The position numbers and the translations under genes are program-made. A DNA stretch of 39,528 nt, taken from contig JAJFIU010000024.1 of the NCBI GenBank assembly GCA_021774695.1, positions 1-39,528 on the forward strand, in the 5' to 3' direction. The notes under the pieces are model-generated. The model saw nothing but the letters and a program-made list of their open reading frames with translations. It ran no database searches and was not told the DNA's origin. Position 1 is the first letter of the stretch; each line of letters starts with the position of its first letter. Origin of the DNA: Alphaproteobacteria bacterium. GTDB taxonomy: Bacteria > Pseudomonadota > Alphaproteobacteria > Sphingomonadales > Kordiimonadaceae. Positions 23,914 through 35,582 of the stretch are shown here, in pieces.

Positions 23914-24273
23914 ATGACAACTGGATGGCTTAAAAATACCACGGTTTTATCCGTCATAGGTGCGCTTTTTTTTCTGCGCATGATGGATCTTGCGGTCTTT
24001 GATACCGATCATGATCATCTGGAAAAAACCCATATGCCTGTTCATGCAGCAGAAATGGTTCATTCTCATCATGACAATGAACCGTCAGAGCATGATACGT
24101 TCGCGACCATGTCTGCTCGTATAAGCTTTCATACGTTGCTTAGTGTCTTTATTGATGCAGAAGCAGCCAATATGATGCCCTCGGCTGACCGTTCAAGCCG
24201 TTATGGTCCTCATGCAAACCGGTCCGCAGTAACACATCGGTCCCGACCACCGGTTCCCCCACCTTTAGCCTGA
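23914..24273 (+). CDS. Histidine-rich small exported protein preceding the metal pump (CzcI-like)
   Basis: The protein has 119 aa. A hydrophobic N-terminal helix (about 10-25) is followed by clusters of His and acidic residues (DTDHDHLEKTH, MVHSHHDNEPSEHD) and a C-terminal tail HRSRPPVPPPLA. Small His-rich proteins of this shape often precede czcCBA-type operons (CzcI-like) and are thought to bind metal in the periplasm or modulate regulation. The start has only a distant AAGGAA. Same strand as, and 76 bases ahead of, the outer-membrane factor gene. Family identity is inferred from composition and position. Confidence 0.6.
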   Translation: MTTGWLKNTTVLSVIGALFFLRMMDLAVFDTDHDHLEKTHMPVHAAEMVHSHHDNEPSEHDTFATMSARISFHTLLSVFIDAEAANMMPSADRSSRYGPHANRSAVTHRSRPPVPPPLA

Positions 24274-24349
24274 CCTCTTCATGACAAAAAATTGACGTGC
24301 CGGAACTTGTTCCTGGCACTTGTTATTGTTTTGATAAGAGTGAAAAATT

Positions 24350-25660
24350 ATGACTTTCAAATATACGACAGCCTTTGCTGTCGCTGGCCTATGGTTGGTC
24401 GCTGCTTTTGGCGGCGGGCTGGCTTATGGTGCAGAACCTCTGAGCCGGGAACAGGCAATTGCCCGTGCGCTTGAGGCTGCGCCTATTCTTGAGGCGATGC
24501 AGGAAAATATCACCGCTGCAGGCGCGGGCATTATACAAGCGGGCGTAAAACCCAACCCCCAGATTGGTACGGAAATCGAGAATTTTACTGGCACAGGTCC
24601 TTTCTCCGGATTTGACCGCACCGAGCTAACCGTTAGTTATGCTCAAAGGTATGAGCGCGGCGGAAAACGAGGCCTGCGTACCCGTTTGGCGCGAGGCGAC
24701 AAAAAAATCAGCATTGCCGAGTGGCATATCCGCCGTCTGGAGCTGATCCAGCGAGTTGAGAGTGCCTACGTGGCGGCTGTAGCAGCCAAGGCGCGGCTTA
24801 AAAACAAGGAACAGCAAGTCGCTATTTTTGAGCAAATAGAAGCCGCAATTAAGAAGCGCGTGGAGGCGGGTCGAGACCCAGACCTCGCAGCACAAAATGC
24901 TTACGTTCGCGCACTTGGAGCCCAGAGCCGTGCTGAGGCGGCACAATTGGCTCTGGAAACCGCCAAACTGTCGCTTGCAAGCTTGTGGCAAGGAAGTATC
25001 GATAGTTTTGAAATTGATGAAACTATGCTCGGCACTTTACCCAGCGCGTTGACAGCCAGAACGCCAGACATGGTGCAGAAGGGCCCAGATTTAGTATTGT
25101 GGCAGCTCAAACAGGAGCGCACCAGAGCCTCCCTCGCGCTTGAAAAAGCCCGAGCGGTGCAAGACCCAACCTTCAGGGTAGCGCTGCGCTACCTTCAAGA
25201 CTCCAGTGACGTTGCTGCTGTTGCGGGTGTCTCTATCCCGCTCGCCATCCATGACACCAACCGGGGTAATATCAGTCGCGCAAAGGCGAATGTGAATCGC
25301 AGCCGGTATGAGCTGATGGACGTGGAGCGCCAACTAGGCCGTCAATTGATGATTGCGCATGCTGGACAAACAGCCAGCTTCAAGCAGGCACGTCAACTGG
25401 AGCGTAATTTGACGGCGGCGCTGGGGGCTAAGTCGCTAGTGATGGACCGTTTGGAACGCGGAGTGGCATCTTATCTGGATGTCTTTGCAGCCCAGGCACT
25501 TGTAGCTGAGATCGAAGAGCAGCGTATCGAAATGCTAGCACGGTTTTACAGCGCCCAAGTGACCATCAACCGCTTGACAGCAAAATATGACAATGACGCG
25601 GTGCCGCCGTCCGGGGCTCCTGAAGCTTCAGGCGATGTCTTGTCGCGCGAAGGATACTAG
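24350..25660 (+). CDS. czcC: Outer-membrane factor of a metal efflux pump (CzcC family)
   Basis: The protein has 436 aa with a signal peptide (about 1-27, ending YGAEP) and the duplicated TolC-type architecture: EQAIARALEAAPILEAM at the start of repeat one, a long coiled-coil helix around KARLKNKEQQVAIFEQIEAAIKK, and the second half beginning near residue 230 (PDLVLWQLKQERTRASLALE). It forms the trimeric outer-membrane channel of the CBA complex. It lacks an N-terminal Cys, so it is not a lipoprotein. The next gene starts 4 bases after its stop codon. Confidence 0.88.
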   Translation: MTFKYTTAFAVAGLWLVAAFGGGLAYGAEPLSREQAIARALEAAPILEAMQENITAAGAGIIQAGVKPNPQIGTEIENFTGTGPFSGFDRTELTVSYAQRYERGGKRGLRTRLARGDKKISIAEWHIRRLELIQRVESAYVAAVAAKARLKNKEQQVAIFEQIEAAIKKRVEAGRDPDLAAQNAYVRALGAQSRAEAAQLALETAKLSLASLWQGSIDSFEIDETMLGTLPSALTARTPDMVQKGPDLVLWQLKQERTRASLALEKARAVQDPTFRVALRYLQDSSDVAAVAGVSIPLAIHDTNRGNISRAKANVNRSRYELMDVERQLGRQLMIAHAGQTASFKQARQLERNLTAALGAKSLVMDRLERGVASYLDVFAAQALVAEIEEQRIEMLARFYSAQVTINRLTAKYDNDAVPPSGAPEASGDVLSREGY

Positions 25661-25664
25661 ACCG

Positions 25665-26927
25665 ATGATACAGACATTTTTTAAGACATTGCTGATGCTA
25701 TTGAGCGTAGGCTTTGTGCTATCCGCATGCAGCGAACAAACTGCCAATCATACTAGCGGAGGCGGAGCTCAGGGCCACGGCGAAGCCGGTGAAGACGACG
25801 TGAAAAAAGGCCCTAACCGGGGTCGCCTTTTAGAAGATGATAATTTTGAAATCGAAGTTACCATCTTCGAACAGGGCACGCCGCCACAGTTTAGGTTGTT
25901 TGCCTATCAAGGGGGTAATCCCTTGTCCGCCGACAAGGTGGAAGCAAGCATCGTTCTGACCCGACTTGACGGCGAAGAAAATCATTTTGCTTTTGCACCA
26001 GTTGGAGATTATCTGGTCGGTGACGGTGTCGTCACCGAGCCACATAGTTTTGATGTTACGGTTGAGGCCAAATATCAGGGCCGTATACACCGCTGGACCT
26101 ACGACAGTTATGAAGGCCGCACTTTGATTGCGGAAGCGATGGCAAATGAGGTTGGCATTAAAGTTGAGCCTGTTGGTCCGCAGACGCTGCAAACGACACT
26201 GGATGTTTTGGGCCGGGTTGAATTTGCGCCTGATGCTCAGTCGATTCTCAGGGCTCGTTATCCGGGTAAGATCCTTGAAGTGATGAAAACCGAGGGTCAG
26301 AAGGTCACGGCAGGCGAGGTTTTAGCGCGTGTAGAAAGCAACGAAAGTCTGCGTGCATACGAGATCAAAGCACCAATGGACGGCGTGATTGTCAAACGCA
26401 TGGCCCATGCTGGAGATGTTGTATTTGATAGCCCACTTTTTGTAGTGGGTGACTTGTCAAGGCTGCGAGTGGATTTCCATATCTATCCAAAGGACCTGAC
26501 CACTGTTCGACCAGGTCAGAAGGTCACCCTCAGTTCCATTGATGGCCGCTTAACGGCGGAGACTGAACTGGATGCTTATTTGCCCACCACGGAAAGCGCG
26601 ACCCAGACCATGGTCGTGCACGCGATTATGAATAACCCAGACGGTGCGTGGGTACCAGGAATGACAGTGAAAGGTTCGGTTGTAGTGGAGCGCCGAGATG
26701 TGCCGCTTGCGGTGCGCAGCGAGGCATTGCAGCGCTTCCGTGACTTCACTGTTGTATTTGCCCAGGTCAAAGATACGTACGAAGTGCGTATGCTTGAACT
26801 TGGCCAGAGCACGCCTGAATGGACCGAGGTACTTGGTGGGGTAAAGCCGGGACAGTCCTATGTCACAGGCAACAGTTTCCTCATCAAGGCAGATATCGAG
26901 AAATCCGGCGCTTCCCATGACCATTAG
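25665..26927 (+). CDS. czcB: Periplasmic adaptor lipoprotein of the metal efflux pump (CzcB family)
   Basis: 420 aa from the ATG at 25665; an upstream ATG at 25587 lies inside czcC and would lose the signal sequence. The signal peptide ends in the lipobox LSAC, so the protein is lipid-anchored. The mature start carries His residues (NHTSGGGAQGHG). An N-terminal domain with GPNRGRLLEDDNFEIEVTIF, typical of the heavy-metal adaptor subfamily, precedes the lipoyl/hairpin part (LRARYPGKILEVMKTEGQKV ... IKAPMDGVIVKRMAHAGDVV) and the beta-barrel (VDFHIYPKDLTTVRPGQKV). It ends in SHDH. It bridges the inner-membrane pump and the outer-membrane channel. 21 bases separate it from czcA. Confidence 0.9.
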   Translation: MIQTFFKTLLMLLSVGFVLSACSEQTANHTSGGGAQGHGEAGEDDVKKGPNRGRLLEDDNFEIEVTIFEQGTPPQFRLFAYQGGNPLSADKVEASIVLTRLDGEENHFAFAPVGDYLVGDGVVTEPHSFDVTVEAKYQGRIHRWTYDSYEGRTLIAEAMANEVGIKVEPVGPQTLQTTLDVLGRVEFAPDAQSILRARYPGKILEVMKTEGQKVTAGEVLARVESNESLRAYEIKAPMDGVIVKRMAHAGDVVFDSPLFVVGDLSRLRVDFHIYPKDLTTVRPGQKVTLSSIDGRLTAETELDAYLPTTESATQTMVVHAIMNNPDGAWVPGMTVKGSVVVERRDVPLAVRSEALQRFRDFTVVFAQVKDTYEVRMLELGQSTPEWTEVLGGVKPGQSYVTGNSFLIKADIEKSGASHDH

Positions 26928-30119
<3,192 letters not shown>

Positions 30120-30122
30120 ATA

Positions 30123-30157
30123 ATAGAAAAGGCGGCCCGTTCGGCCGCCTTTTCTAT
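30123..30157. terminator. Bidirectional-looking terminator after czcA
   Basis: A perfect 15-bp inverted repeat, ATAGAAAAGGCGGCC against GGCCGCCTTTTCTAT, with a 5-base loop. The A and T runs in its arms serve either strand. It stands 4 bases behind the czcA stop. Confidence 0.92.
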
Positions 30158-30321
30158 TCCATTATAGTCCGCAGTCGGCCATAAGTGGTCGCTTCAACGC
30201 AGGTTATGCGGTGTCCTTAATGCGCGCGAAACCGGACATAAATACTCGCTTTAAATTAAGCCTTTGGTGTAGATCGCCAGAGTGAAGTGTCGGAGTGCGT
30301 CAACCGCTTAAAAACCGAAGT
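30158..30321. other. Gene-free spacer between czcA terminator and repeat R4
   Basis: No gene or RNA recognised. It includes a short stretch with degraded-looking sequence and no reading frame of note. Confidence 0.5.
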
Positions 30322-30525
30322 TTGCTGATGTTGGTGCCTCAAAATGAGCTTTTCGAATCACAAAACTCACATAAAATTGCACGTACGATTTTTTAACGAT
30401 TAAAAGATATTAACAAAATCAATTAGTTATACACCTATCAATCAGGCTCATAACCTGAAGGTCGTAGGGTCATAGCGAAGCTGACGAAGTGCGAAGCAAC
30501 GAGGCTAATCCTGCTCCCGTAACCA
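30322..30525 (+). repeat. Repeat copy R4: AT-rich arm and tRNA-fMet 3' half with expanded T loop
   Basis: The arm is a close match to R3 (TTTTCGAATCACAAAACTCA; TCAATTAGTTATACACCTATC). The anticodon arm TCAGGCTCATAACCTGA is intact, followed by GGTCGTAGG. The loop insert has two mini-hairpins, AGC-GAA-GCT (30474-30482) and TGC-GAA-GCA (30490-30498). The acceptor end reads CTCCCGTAACCA and finishes at 30525. It separates the metal efflux block from the hydrolase block. Confidence 0.85.
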
Positions 30526-30548
30526 TCCCTATCATATCAAGATAGTAC

Positions 30549-30591
30549 AAAAAAAGAACAGCGCCCTTAGCCACACCGGCTGGGGTACTGT
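30549..30591 (-). terminator. Possible minus-strand terminator behind repeat R4
   Basis: An imperfect inverted repeat (ACAG/CTGT, CCC/GGG, AGCC/GGCT, loop of 5) is followed, read on the minus strand, by TTCTTTTTTT. There is no minus-strand gene ending here, so this may be a relic. Confidence 0.35.
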
Positions 30592-30864
30592 TTGTGTCCA
30601 AGGATATCTTTAATCAAGCTTACAACACAGCTAATTCATATAATCATCTTTAAATTAAATTAATCCATGTTTAATGAAAAACAAAGCTGTACAAATCGAT
30701 GTCGCATATCTATTAAAATTAATAAGGGTCAGTTCAAATTCACATGACAGAGAAGAATGGCGACTCTGGAACCGCAGGGGATTCTACTAAAATCATGGGA
30801 GGTTTTCAGCCTCTGGTCGATACTCCCGGGCGCGGGCTCGAAACAGTTAGAGAAAAATGAAGAA

Positions 30865-31965
30865 ATGATTTTTAAAAATAGATATCTACGTTGGTCTCTA
30901 AACGTAGCCATCGGAATTGTTACCATATTCTGTGTGACCGTAATTGCTCTCCTAATTTGGAGAAATATTGAACAAAGTACTGTCGCGGAACGACGCGCCG
31001 TCAAGACCTCAAATGGCATAGAAGTTACGGAAGTTGCAGCCATTGGTGGCATAAAACAGTCCCTTAATATCCGCGGCAAAGACCTTGATAACCCGGTGTT
31101 GTTGTTTGTCCACGGGGGCCCGGGGCATGTCATGACCCCTTTTGCGCATAGCTTTCAAGATGCATGGGAAGATGATTTTACCGTAGTGCAATGGGACCAG
31201 CGAAATGCCGGCAAAACCTATTTCCTGAATGATCCCGCTGAAGTCACTAAGACAATGTCCGTCGAACGAATGGCCGCCGATCTTATCGAGGTTTCGCAGT
31301 ATCTGATAAAACGCCTTGGCAAAAAGAAAATATTCATCCTTGGCCATTCATGGGGCAGCGTGATTGGCACAATGGCGGCGAAACAGCGCCCGGATCTTTT
31401 CCATGCTTACGTCGGCACAGGTCAGGTTGTCTCCATGATCGAAGGTGAGCGCATAGGCTACGAGCAAACGCTTAAATTGGCACGAGTGAGAGGCAACAAG
31501 CAGGCGATTGCCGAACTGGAAGCCATAGCGCCTTATCCCGACCAAAAATTCGATGGCATTGAAATCCGATCAAAATGGATCAGTGAGTTCGGCCAATCCT
31601 ATTACGGTGAGAGCAGCCTGGTTGGGCCCATTTTGTTGAAGGGGCTTTATTCGCCTGATTACACAATAAATGATCTGAGTTATTTTATAAGAAGGCCCGC
31701 GCCTTATTGGTTCCTTGATGCCATGGCCGACATTGATTTAAGGAGACTCGGATACGACTTCGACATACCGATCATCTTTATGATTGGGGCGCATGAATGG
31801 CAAACCCCCTATCCGTTGGTGCAAGAGTATTACGAACAAATCCGTGCGCCCTATAAGAATTATATAGTCTTCGAAGAGTCGTCGCATTTTCCTTTTATGT
31901 CCGACCCAGATACCTTTGTGAAAGTTTTGAAGGAAGAATTACTGCCTATAGCCAGGAAGCCATAA
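30865..31965 (+). CDS. Membrane-anchored alpha/beta hydrolase (proline iminopeptidase-like)
   Basis: 366 aa from the ATG at 30865; the frame stays open 36 codons further upstream, but those codons look noncoding. The N-terminus is a short basic stretch and a membrane segment (SLNVAIGIVTIFCVTVIALL). The hydrolase follows: oxyanion motif LLFVHGGPGHVMTPF, VVQWDQRNAGKT, nucleophile elbow LGHSWGSVIG, a lid region and a catalytic His in ESSHFPFMSDP. HGGPG followed by WDQR is typical of the S33 prolyl aminopeptidase group, but related enzymes include esterases and other hydrolases. The active site should face the periplasm. This is the only gene between repeats R4 and R5. Confidence 0.85.
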   Translation: MIFKNRYLRWSLNVAIGIVTIFCVTVIALLIWRNIEQSTVAERRAVKTSNGIEVTEVAAIGGIKQSLNIRGKDLDNPVLLFVHGGPGHVMTPFAHSFQDAWEDDFTVVQWDQRNAGKTYFLNDPAEVTKTMSVERMAADLIEVSQYLIKRLGKKKIFILGHSWGSVIGTMAAKQRPDLFHAYVGTGQVVSMIEGERIGYEQTLKLARVRGNKQAIAELEAIAPYPDQKFDGIEIRSKWISEFGQSYYGESSLVGPILLKGLYSPDYTINDLSYFIRRPAPYWFLDAMADIDLRRLGYDFDIPIIFMIGAHEWQTPYPLVQEYYEQIRAPYKNYIVFEESSHFPFMSDPDTFVKVLKEELLPIARKP

Positions 31966-31984
31966 CAAATGTCCACGCTGATGC

Positions 31985-32077
31985 GATATATCTTTAAACC
32001 GGTATTCGGACAGAGCAAAGCGTAGGCAACACGAGGAGGCGTAAGCCCCGCAGTGGTAAACCCTACCCTCACAACCA
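31985..32077 (+). repeat. Repeat copy R5: tRNA-fMet 3' end with expanded T loop
   Basis: It has no anticodon arm, like R1b. It starts with the block TTTAAACCGGTATTCGGAC, shared with R1b. The T stem GTAGG/CCTAC encloses CAACACGAGGA, the mini-hairpin GGC-GTAA-GCC (32038-32047) and CCGCAGTGGTAAAC. The acceptor end is CCTCACAACCA, with two base changes. It is the last copy seen; the right flank begins here. Confidence 0.8.
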
Positions 32078-32159
32078 AATCGAACAGGCGGGGGGCCTCG
32101 AGTTTAGGCTGCTCACCTAATGTGTGTTCCCAGCGCCAAACCGGATATCAGATTAAAAG

Positions 32160-33773
32160 CTAATCCAACATATCATGCTCGCCGGCCACAAATGCTTCGG
32201 TCAGCTTGAATTTCTGTATCTTTCCGGAACCGGTGAGGGGCCAATCAGAAACGCTGATCCAGTAAGCAGGTGTTTTTTGGGGCGATAATCGGGCACGAAT
32301 GAAAGCTTTCAGGTCGACGGCTCGCAGTGCTTCGCCGCTACTGCTGCGGATGAAACAGGCGACTTGCTCGCCCCATTTCTCGTCAGGGATGCCGACAACA
32401 GCAACTTCGTCAACGGCGTCATGTTCCAGCATGACGTTTTCTATCTCCGCCGGGAACAAGTTCTCGCCGCCGCGAATAATCATCTCTTTGACGCGTCCGG
32501 TAATCTTGATGTAGCCCCGCGCATCCATACGCCCCAGGTCGCCTGTATGCAGCCAACGCTCGCCGTCAATTGCCGAGGCGGTCGCTTGCGGGTTGTCGTT
32601 GTAGCCCAGCATCACGCTGTAGGCGCGGGCACATATCTCGCCCTGCTCACCGATCGGCAGAACTGTATTGCTTTGCGGTGCTCGGATTGAAATTTCAGTA
32701 TGGGCACTTGGCTGACCAATGGTTTCGGTCAGGTCTTCGAGCGTGTCTTCATACCAGGCTTGCGTCAACACAGGCGATGTTTCGGTTTGGCCGTAAACGA
32801 TTTGAACCGGCGCACCGAACACAGATTGTGCATCCCGGCAAAGCTGAGGGGCAACCATTGATCCGCCAGACATGATCCGCTGCAATGAGGAAACATCGCG
32901 TCCTGAGCTACGCACTTCGTCGATCAAGGCAACTAGCATTGTCGGCACACCCAACGCGAATTTGGTTCTTTCGCGTTCCATCACCTCGGCAATGATGGCC
33001 GGATCAAACATCGGTGCGAGCAGCATGGTGCCGCCTGTGCCCAAGCCGCCCAGCACAAGAATGGCGCATCCTGTTGTATGGAACAGTGGCATATTGTGAA
33101 CAAAAGTGTCACCTTGCGCCACTCCAGCGCGGGTCATGGTATCGAAGCCATTTCGTACCAGCCCGTTGTGGTGCAACAGCGCGCCTTTCGGAAAACCGGT
33201 AGTACCGGATGTATATTGAATCTGTACCGGGTCACTGGGTTTCGGGTCGCGTAGTTCCCCGTGTGCTTCGCCCGCATAAAGCGCATCATGATCGGTCAAC
33301 AATATGCGGTGAGTGATGGCCGGGATACCGTCGCATACGGCGTCGGCAATCTCCTGCACCGGGTTGCCGCGAAAATCGGCGACATAGTAGATCGCTTCGG
33401 ACCGTGACTGTTCGAGGACGAATTTCAGTTCGCGTTTCTGATAGGCTGGATTGACGGTGACTAGGATGACGCCTGCCAGGCCGCAGGCAAGTTCCAGCAG
33501 TACCCATTCGGGTACATTATTGGCGAAAACCGCAATGCGGGCTCCCTCGGCATGACGGCTGGCCAATGCGCGGGCGAGGCGCTGGCAGTCAGCAAGTAGC
33601 TGTGCATATGTCCAGGTGCGTGCTATCTCGCCTGAATAAGTTAGCTCTTTAAGAGCCGGTTGATCCGGTGCGCGCGTTGCTGACGCACGTAACATGTCGC
33701 CAATTGTCATTGGGGTCGGCTCTGATCCGCCCTGAGCAGGAAAATAGGACTGTGTTAGGTCAACTTTATACAT
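32160..33773 (-). CDS. Fatty-acyl-CoA synthetase (AMP-binding, ANL superfamily)
   Basis: 537 aa from the ATG at 33773, which has GGAG 10 bases upstream; a TTG five codons earlier overlaps that site. The ATP-binding P-loop reads QYTSGTTGFPKGALLHH. Later come VYGQTETSPVL (A5 motif), WLHTGDLGRMDARGYIKITGR (A7/A8) and the catalytic Lys in TGSGKIQKFKL (A10). Members adenylate a carboxylic acid and load it on CoA. The sequence pattern is that of the medium/long-chain fatty acid or aryl/alkyl acid group; the exact substrate is unknown. The next gene on this strand is the Baeyer-Villiger monooxygenase (176 bases upstream), so both may act in breakdown of a ketone or hydrocarbon. Confidence 0.9.
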   Translation of the reverse strand: MYKVDLTQSYFPAQGGSEPTPMTIGDMLRASATRAPDQPALKELTYSGEIARTWTYAQLLADCQRLARALASRHAEGARIAVFANNVPEWVLLELACGLAGVILVTVNPAYQKRELKFVLEQSRSEAIYYVADFRGNPVQEIADAVCDGIPAITHRILLTDHDALYAGEAHGELRDPKPSDPVQIQYTSGTTGFPKGALLHHNGLVRNGFDTMTRAGVAQGDTFVHNMPLFHTTGCAILVLGGLGTGGTMLLAPMFDPAIIAEVMERERTKFALGVPTMLVALIDEVRSSGRDVSSLQRIMSGGSMVAPQLCRDAQSVFGAPVQIVYGQTETSPVLTQAWYEDTLEDLTETIGQPSAHTEISIRAPQSNTVLPIGEQGEICARAYSVMLGYNDNPQATASAIDGERWLHTGDLGRMDARGYIKITGRVKEMIIRGGENLFPAEIENVMLEHDAVDEVAVVGIPDEKWGEQVACFIRSSSGEALRAVDLKAFIRARLSPQKTPAYWISVSDWPLTGSGKIQKFKLTEAFVAGEHDMLD

Positions 33774-33949
33774 AGATTGCTTCTCCAATGATCTTCAGGA
33801 TTGAAGACATCCCCAAGTGTTTCCATGGCTGCGCCTTGAAATGTTACGCCTCTGACAGCACGTTCCCATTCCTGCGTATTTTTAGAGTAAACTGGAGAAC
33901 GGGAGACGAACACTGTAAACTCAATTGACGTCAGCGCAAATACTATGGC

Positions 33950-35407
33950 TTAGCTGAATTTCATCACACCGTCATCCAGTCGCTCAAACTTCAAATGCAG
34001 CAGATCAGCAATATAATTGTGATGGTTTCTCCATGGCTGCGAACTACCTTGCTTGGGCAGGTCTTGAATGGATCGTTGGATGTAACCAGAATTAAGGTCC
34101 AGTATCGTTTCCGAGCCCGATGCTTCGCCGTCCAACTTGGCTACGCACATTTTGTAAGCGTGCTTTTCCATATGGTTCAGCAACCGGCACACATAAGTTG
34201 AAGTAAGGTCCGCCTTTAGGGTCCAGGAAGAATTGGTATAGCCAACCGTCCAGGCAAAGTTGGGTACATTACTAAGGCCCATGCCTTTATAGTTGGTGGT
34301 ACTGCCAATATCGACCGGCTTGCTGTCAACAACCAGCTGCATGCCCCCAAGTGTCTGAAGCCTCAGGCCGGTTGCCGGCACAATGATGTCGGCATCCAGC
34401 TGCTTACCCGATTTCAGCTTTATGCCATTGGTGGTAAAGGTGTCGATATGATCAGTTATCACCGTTGCTTGTTTTTTTCGGATTGCTTCAAATAAATCAG
34501 CGTCCGGGACGGCACACAATCGTTGGTCCCAAGGGGCGTATGTCGGAGTAAAATGGGTTGCCACGTCATAGTCAGGCCCAAGTTCTTCCTGCACCTTCTC
34601 CAATAGCTTTGTTTTAAAGTTAACAGGATATTTCCGAGCCAGATTGAAGAAAAAGATATTGCGTAGAATATTTTTGGCTCGGGTGATTTTATAGGCCAAC
34701 CAGTTGGGTAAAAATTTGCGTAGGCCGTTAGCGATTACATCTTGTTGCGGCACGGATGCCACGTAAGAGGGCGAGCGCTGCAACATGGTTACATGCGCTG
34801 CGGTTTCCGCCATGGCGGGCACCACGGTAACCGCTGTGGCGCCGCTGCCGATCACAACTACCTTCTTGCCAGCATAATCCAAGTCTAGCGGCCAATGTTG
34901 TGGGTGGGCGATAATGCCCTGATAGTCGTCGTAACCTTTGAACTCAGGCAGATAGCCTTTTTCGTAATTATAGTAGCCGCTGCACATGAACAGATAGCCG
35001 CAGGTAAGTGTTTCCGAACTGCCTGTCTCGCTGCATTCAATTGTCAGCGTCCAGCGGGCGTCATCGGTTGACCATTCAGCTTTTGCAACCTTTCGGTCAA
35101 ATCGGATTTTTTCGCGCAATGTATTTTCTGCAACGGTTTCGCCCAGATACTTCAGGATGCTGTCGCCGTCGGCAATGGCGTCACCTTCAGTCCAAGGTTT
35201 GAAAGCGTAGCCAAGTGTATACATATCCGAGTCTGAGCGAATGCCGGGATAGCGAAACAAATCCCAGGTTCCGCCGATGTTTGAACGAGCCTCGATAATA
35301 GCATAACTGCGGTTGGGTGACTTGTCCTGTAGATGGCACGCGGCACCAATGCCGGAAATGCCAGCACCTACTATAATCACATCTAGATGTTCAATTTGGT
35401 TGGTCAT
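33950..35407 (-). CDS. FAD-dependent Baeyer-Villiger monooxygenase, EthA-like
   Basis: The product has 485 aa, the usual length of the EthA group. It has an FAD-binding GAGISGIGAACHL at residues 13-25, GGTWDLFRYPGIRSDSDMYT, and the Baeyer-Villiger fingerprint in the form YQGIIAHPQHWP (Tyr replaces the usual Phe). The NADPH site is VVVIGSGATAVTVVPAMA, and the conserved C-terminal part reads WTVGYTNSSWTLKADL. EthA-type enzymes oxidise ketones to esters and also sulfides and thioamides. Ketone or long-chain ketone oxidation is the likeliest job given the acyl-CoA synthetase and SDR genes around it. No membrane segment. Confidence 0.9.
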   Translation of the reverse strand: MTNQIEHLDVIIVGAGISGIGAACHLQDKSPNRSYAIIEARSNIGGTWDLFRYPGIRSDSDMYTLGYAFKPWTEGDAIADGDSILKYLGETVAENTLREKIRFDRKVAKAEWSTDDARWTLTIECSETGSSETLTCGYLFMCSGYYNYEKGYLPEFKGYDDYQGIIAHPQHWPLDLDYAGKKVVVIGSGATAVTVVPAMAETAAHVTMLQRSPSYVASVPQQDVIANGLRKFLPNWLAYKITRAKNILRNIFFFNLARKYPVNFKTKLLEKVQEELGPDYDVATHFTPTYAPWDQRLCAVPDADLFEAIRKKQATVITDHIDTFTTNGIKLKSGKQLDADIIVPATGLRLQTLGGMQLVVDSKPVDIGSTTNYKGMGLSNVPNFAWTVGYTNSSWTLKADLTSTYVCRLLNHMEKHAYKMCVAKLDGEASGSETILDLNSGYIQRSIQDLPKQGSSQPWRNHHNYIADLLHLKFERLDDGVMKFS

Positions 35408-35582
35408 ATGTGCTCATCTTATCGGAGGGTAAACTAAATATCGCCTGTTGCGTGCCGCAGTATTGATTTAATTATCAATTAGCGCATGGTTAGTGAAAGT
35501 AAAGTTTCAGATGACACCTGTGCAGTTGCGAATGACAATAACCGCAATGTAATTGTGAAAGCCAACCCAATAGGAGAAAGCT

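Noticed and set aside
25587..25664. Longer N-terminus for the CzcB-type adaptor
   Set aside because: These codons overlap czcC and would bury the lipoprotein signal peptide; the ATG at 25665 is followed directly by signal sequence and lipobox.
30757..30864. Longer N-terminus for the alpha/beta hydrolase
   Set aside because: The added 36 residues would precede the membrane anchor, have no family match and start without a ribosome-binding site.
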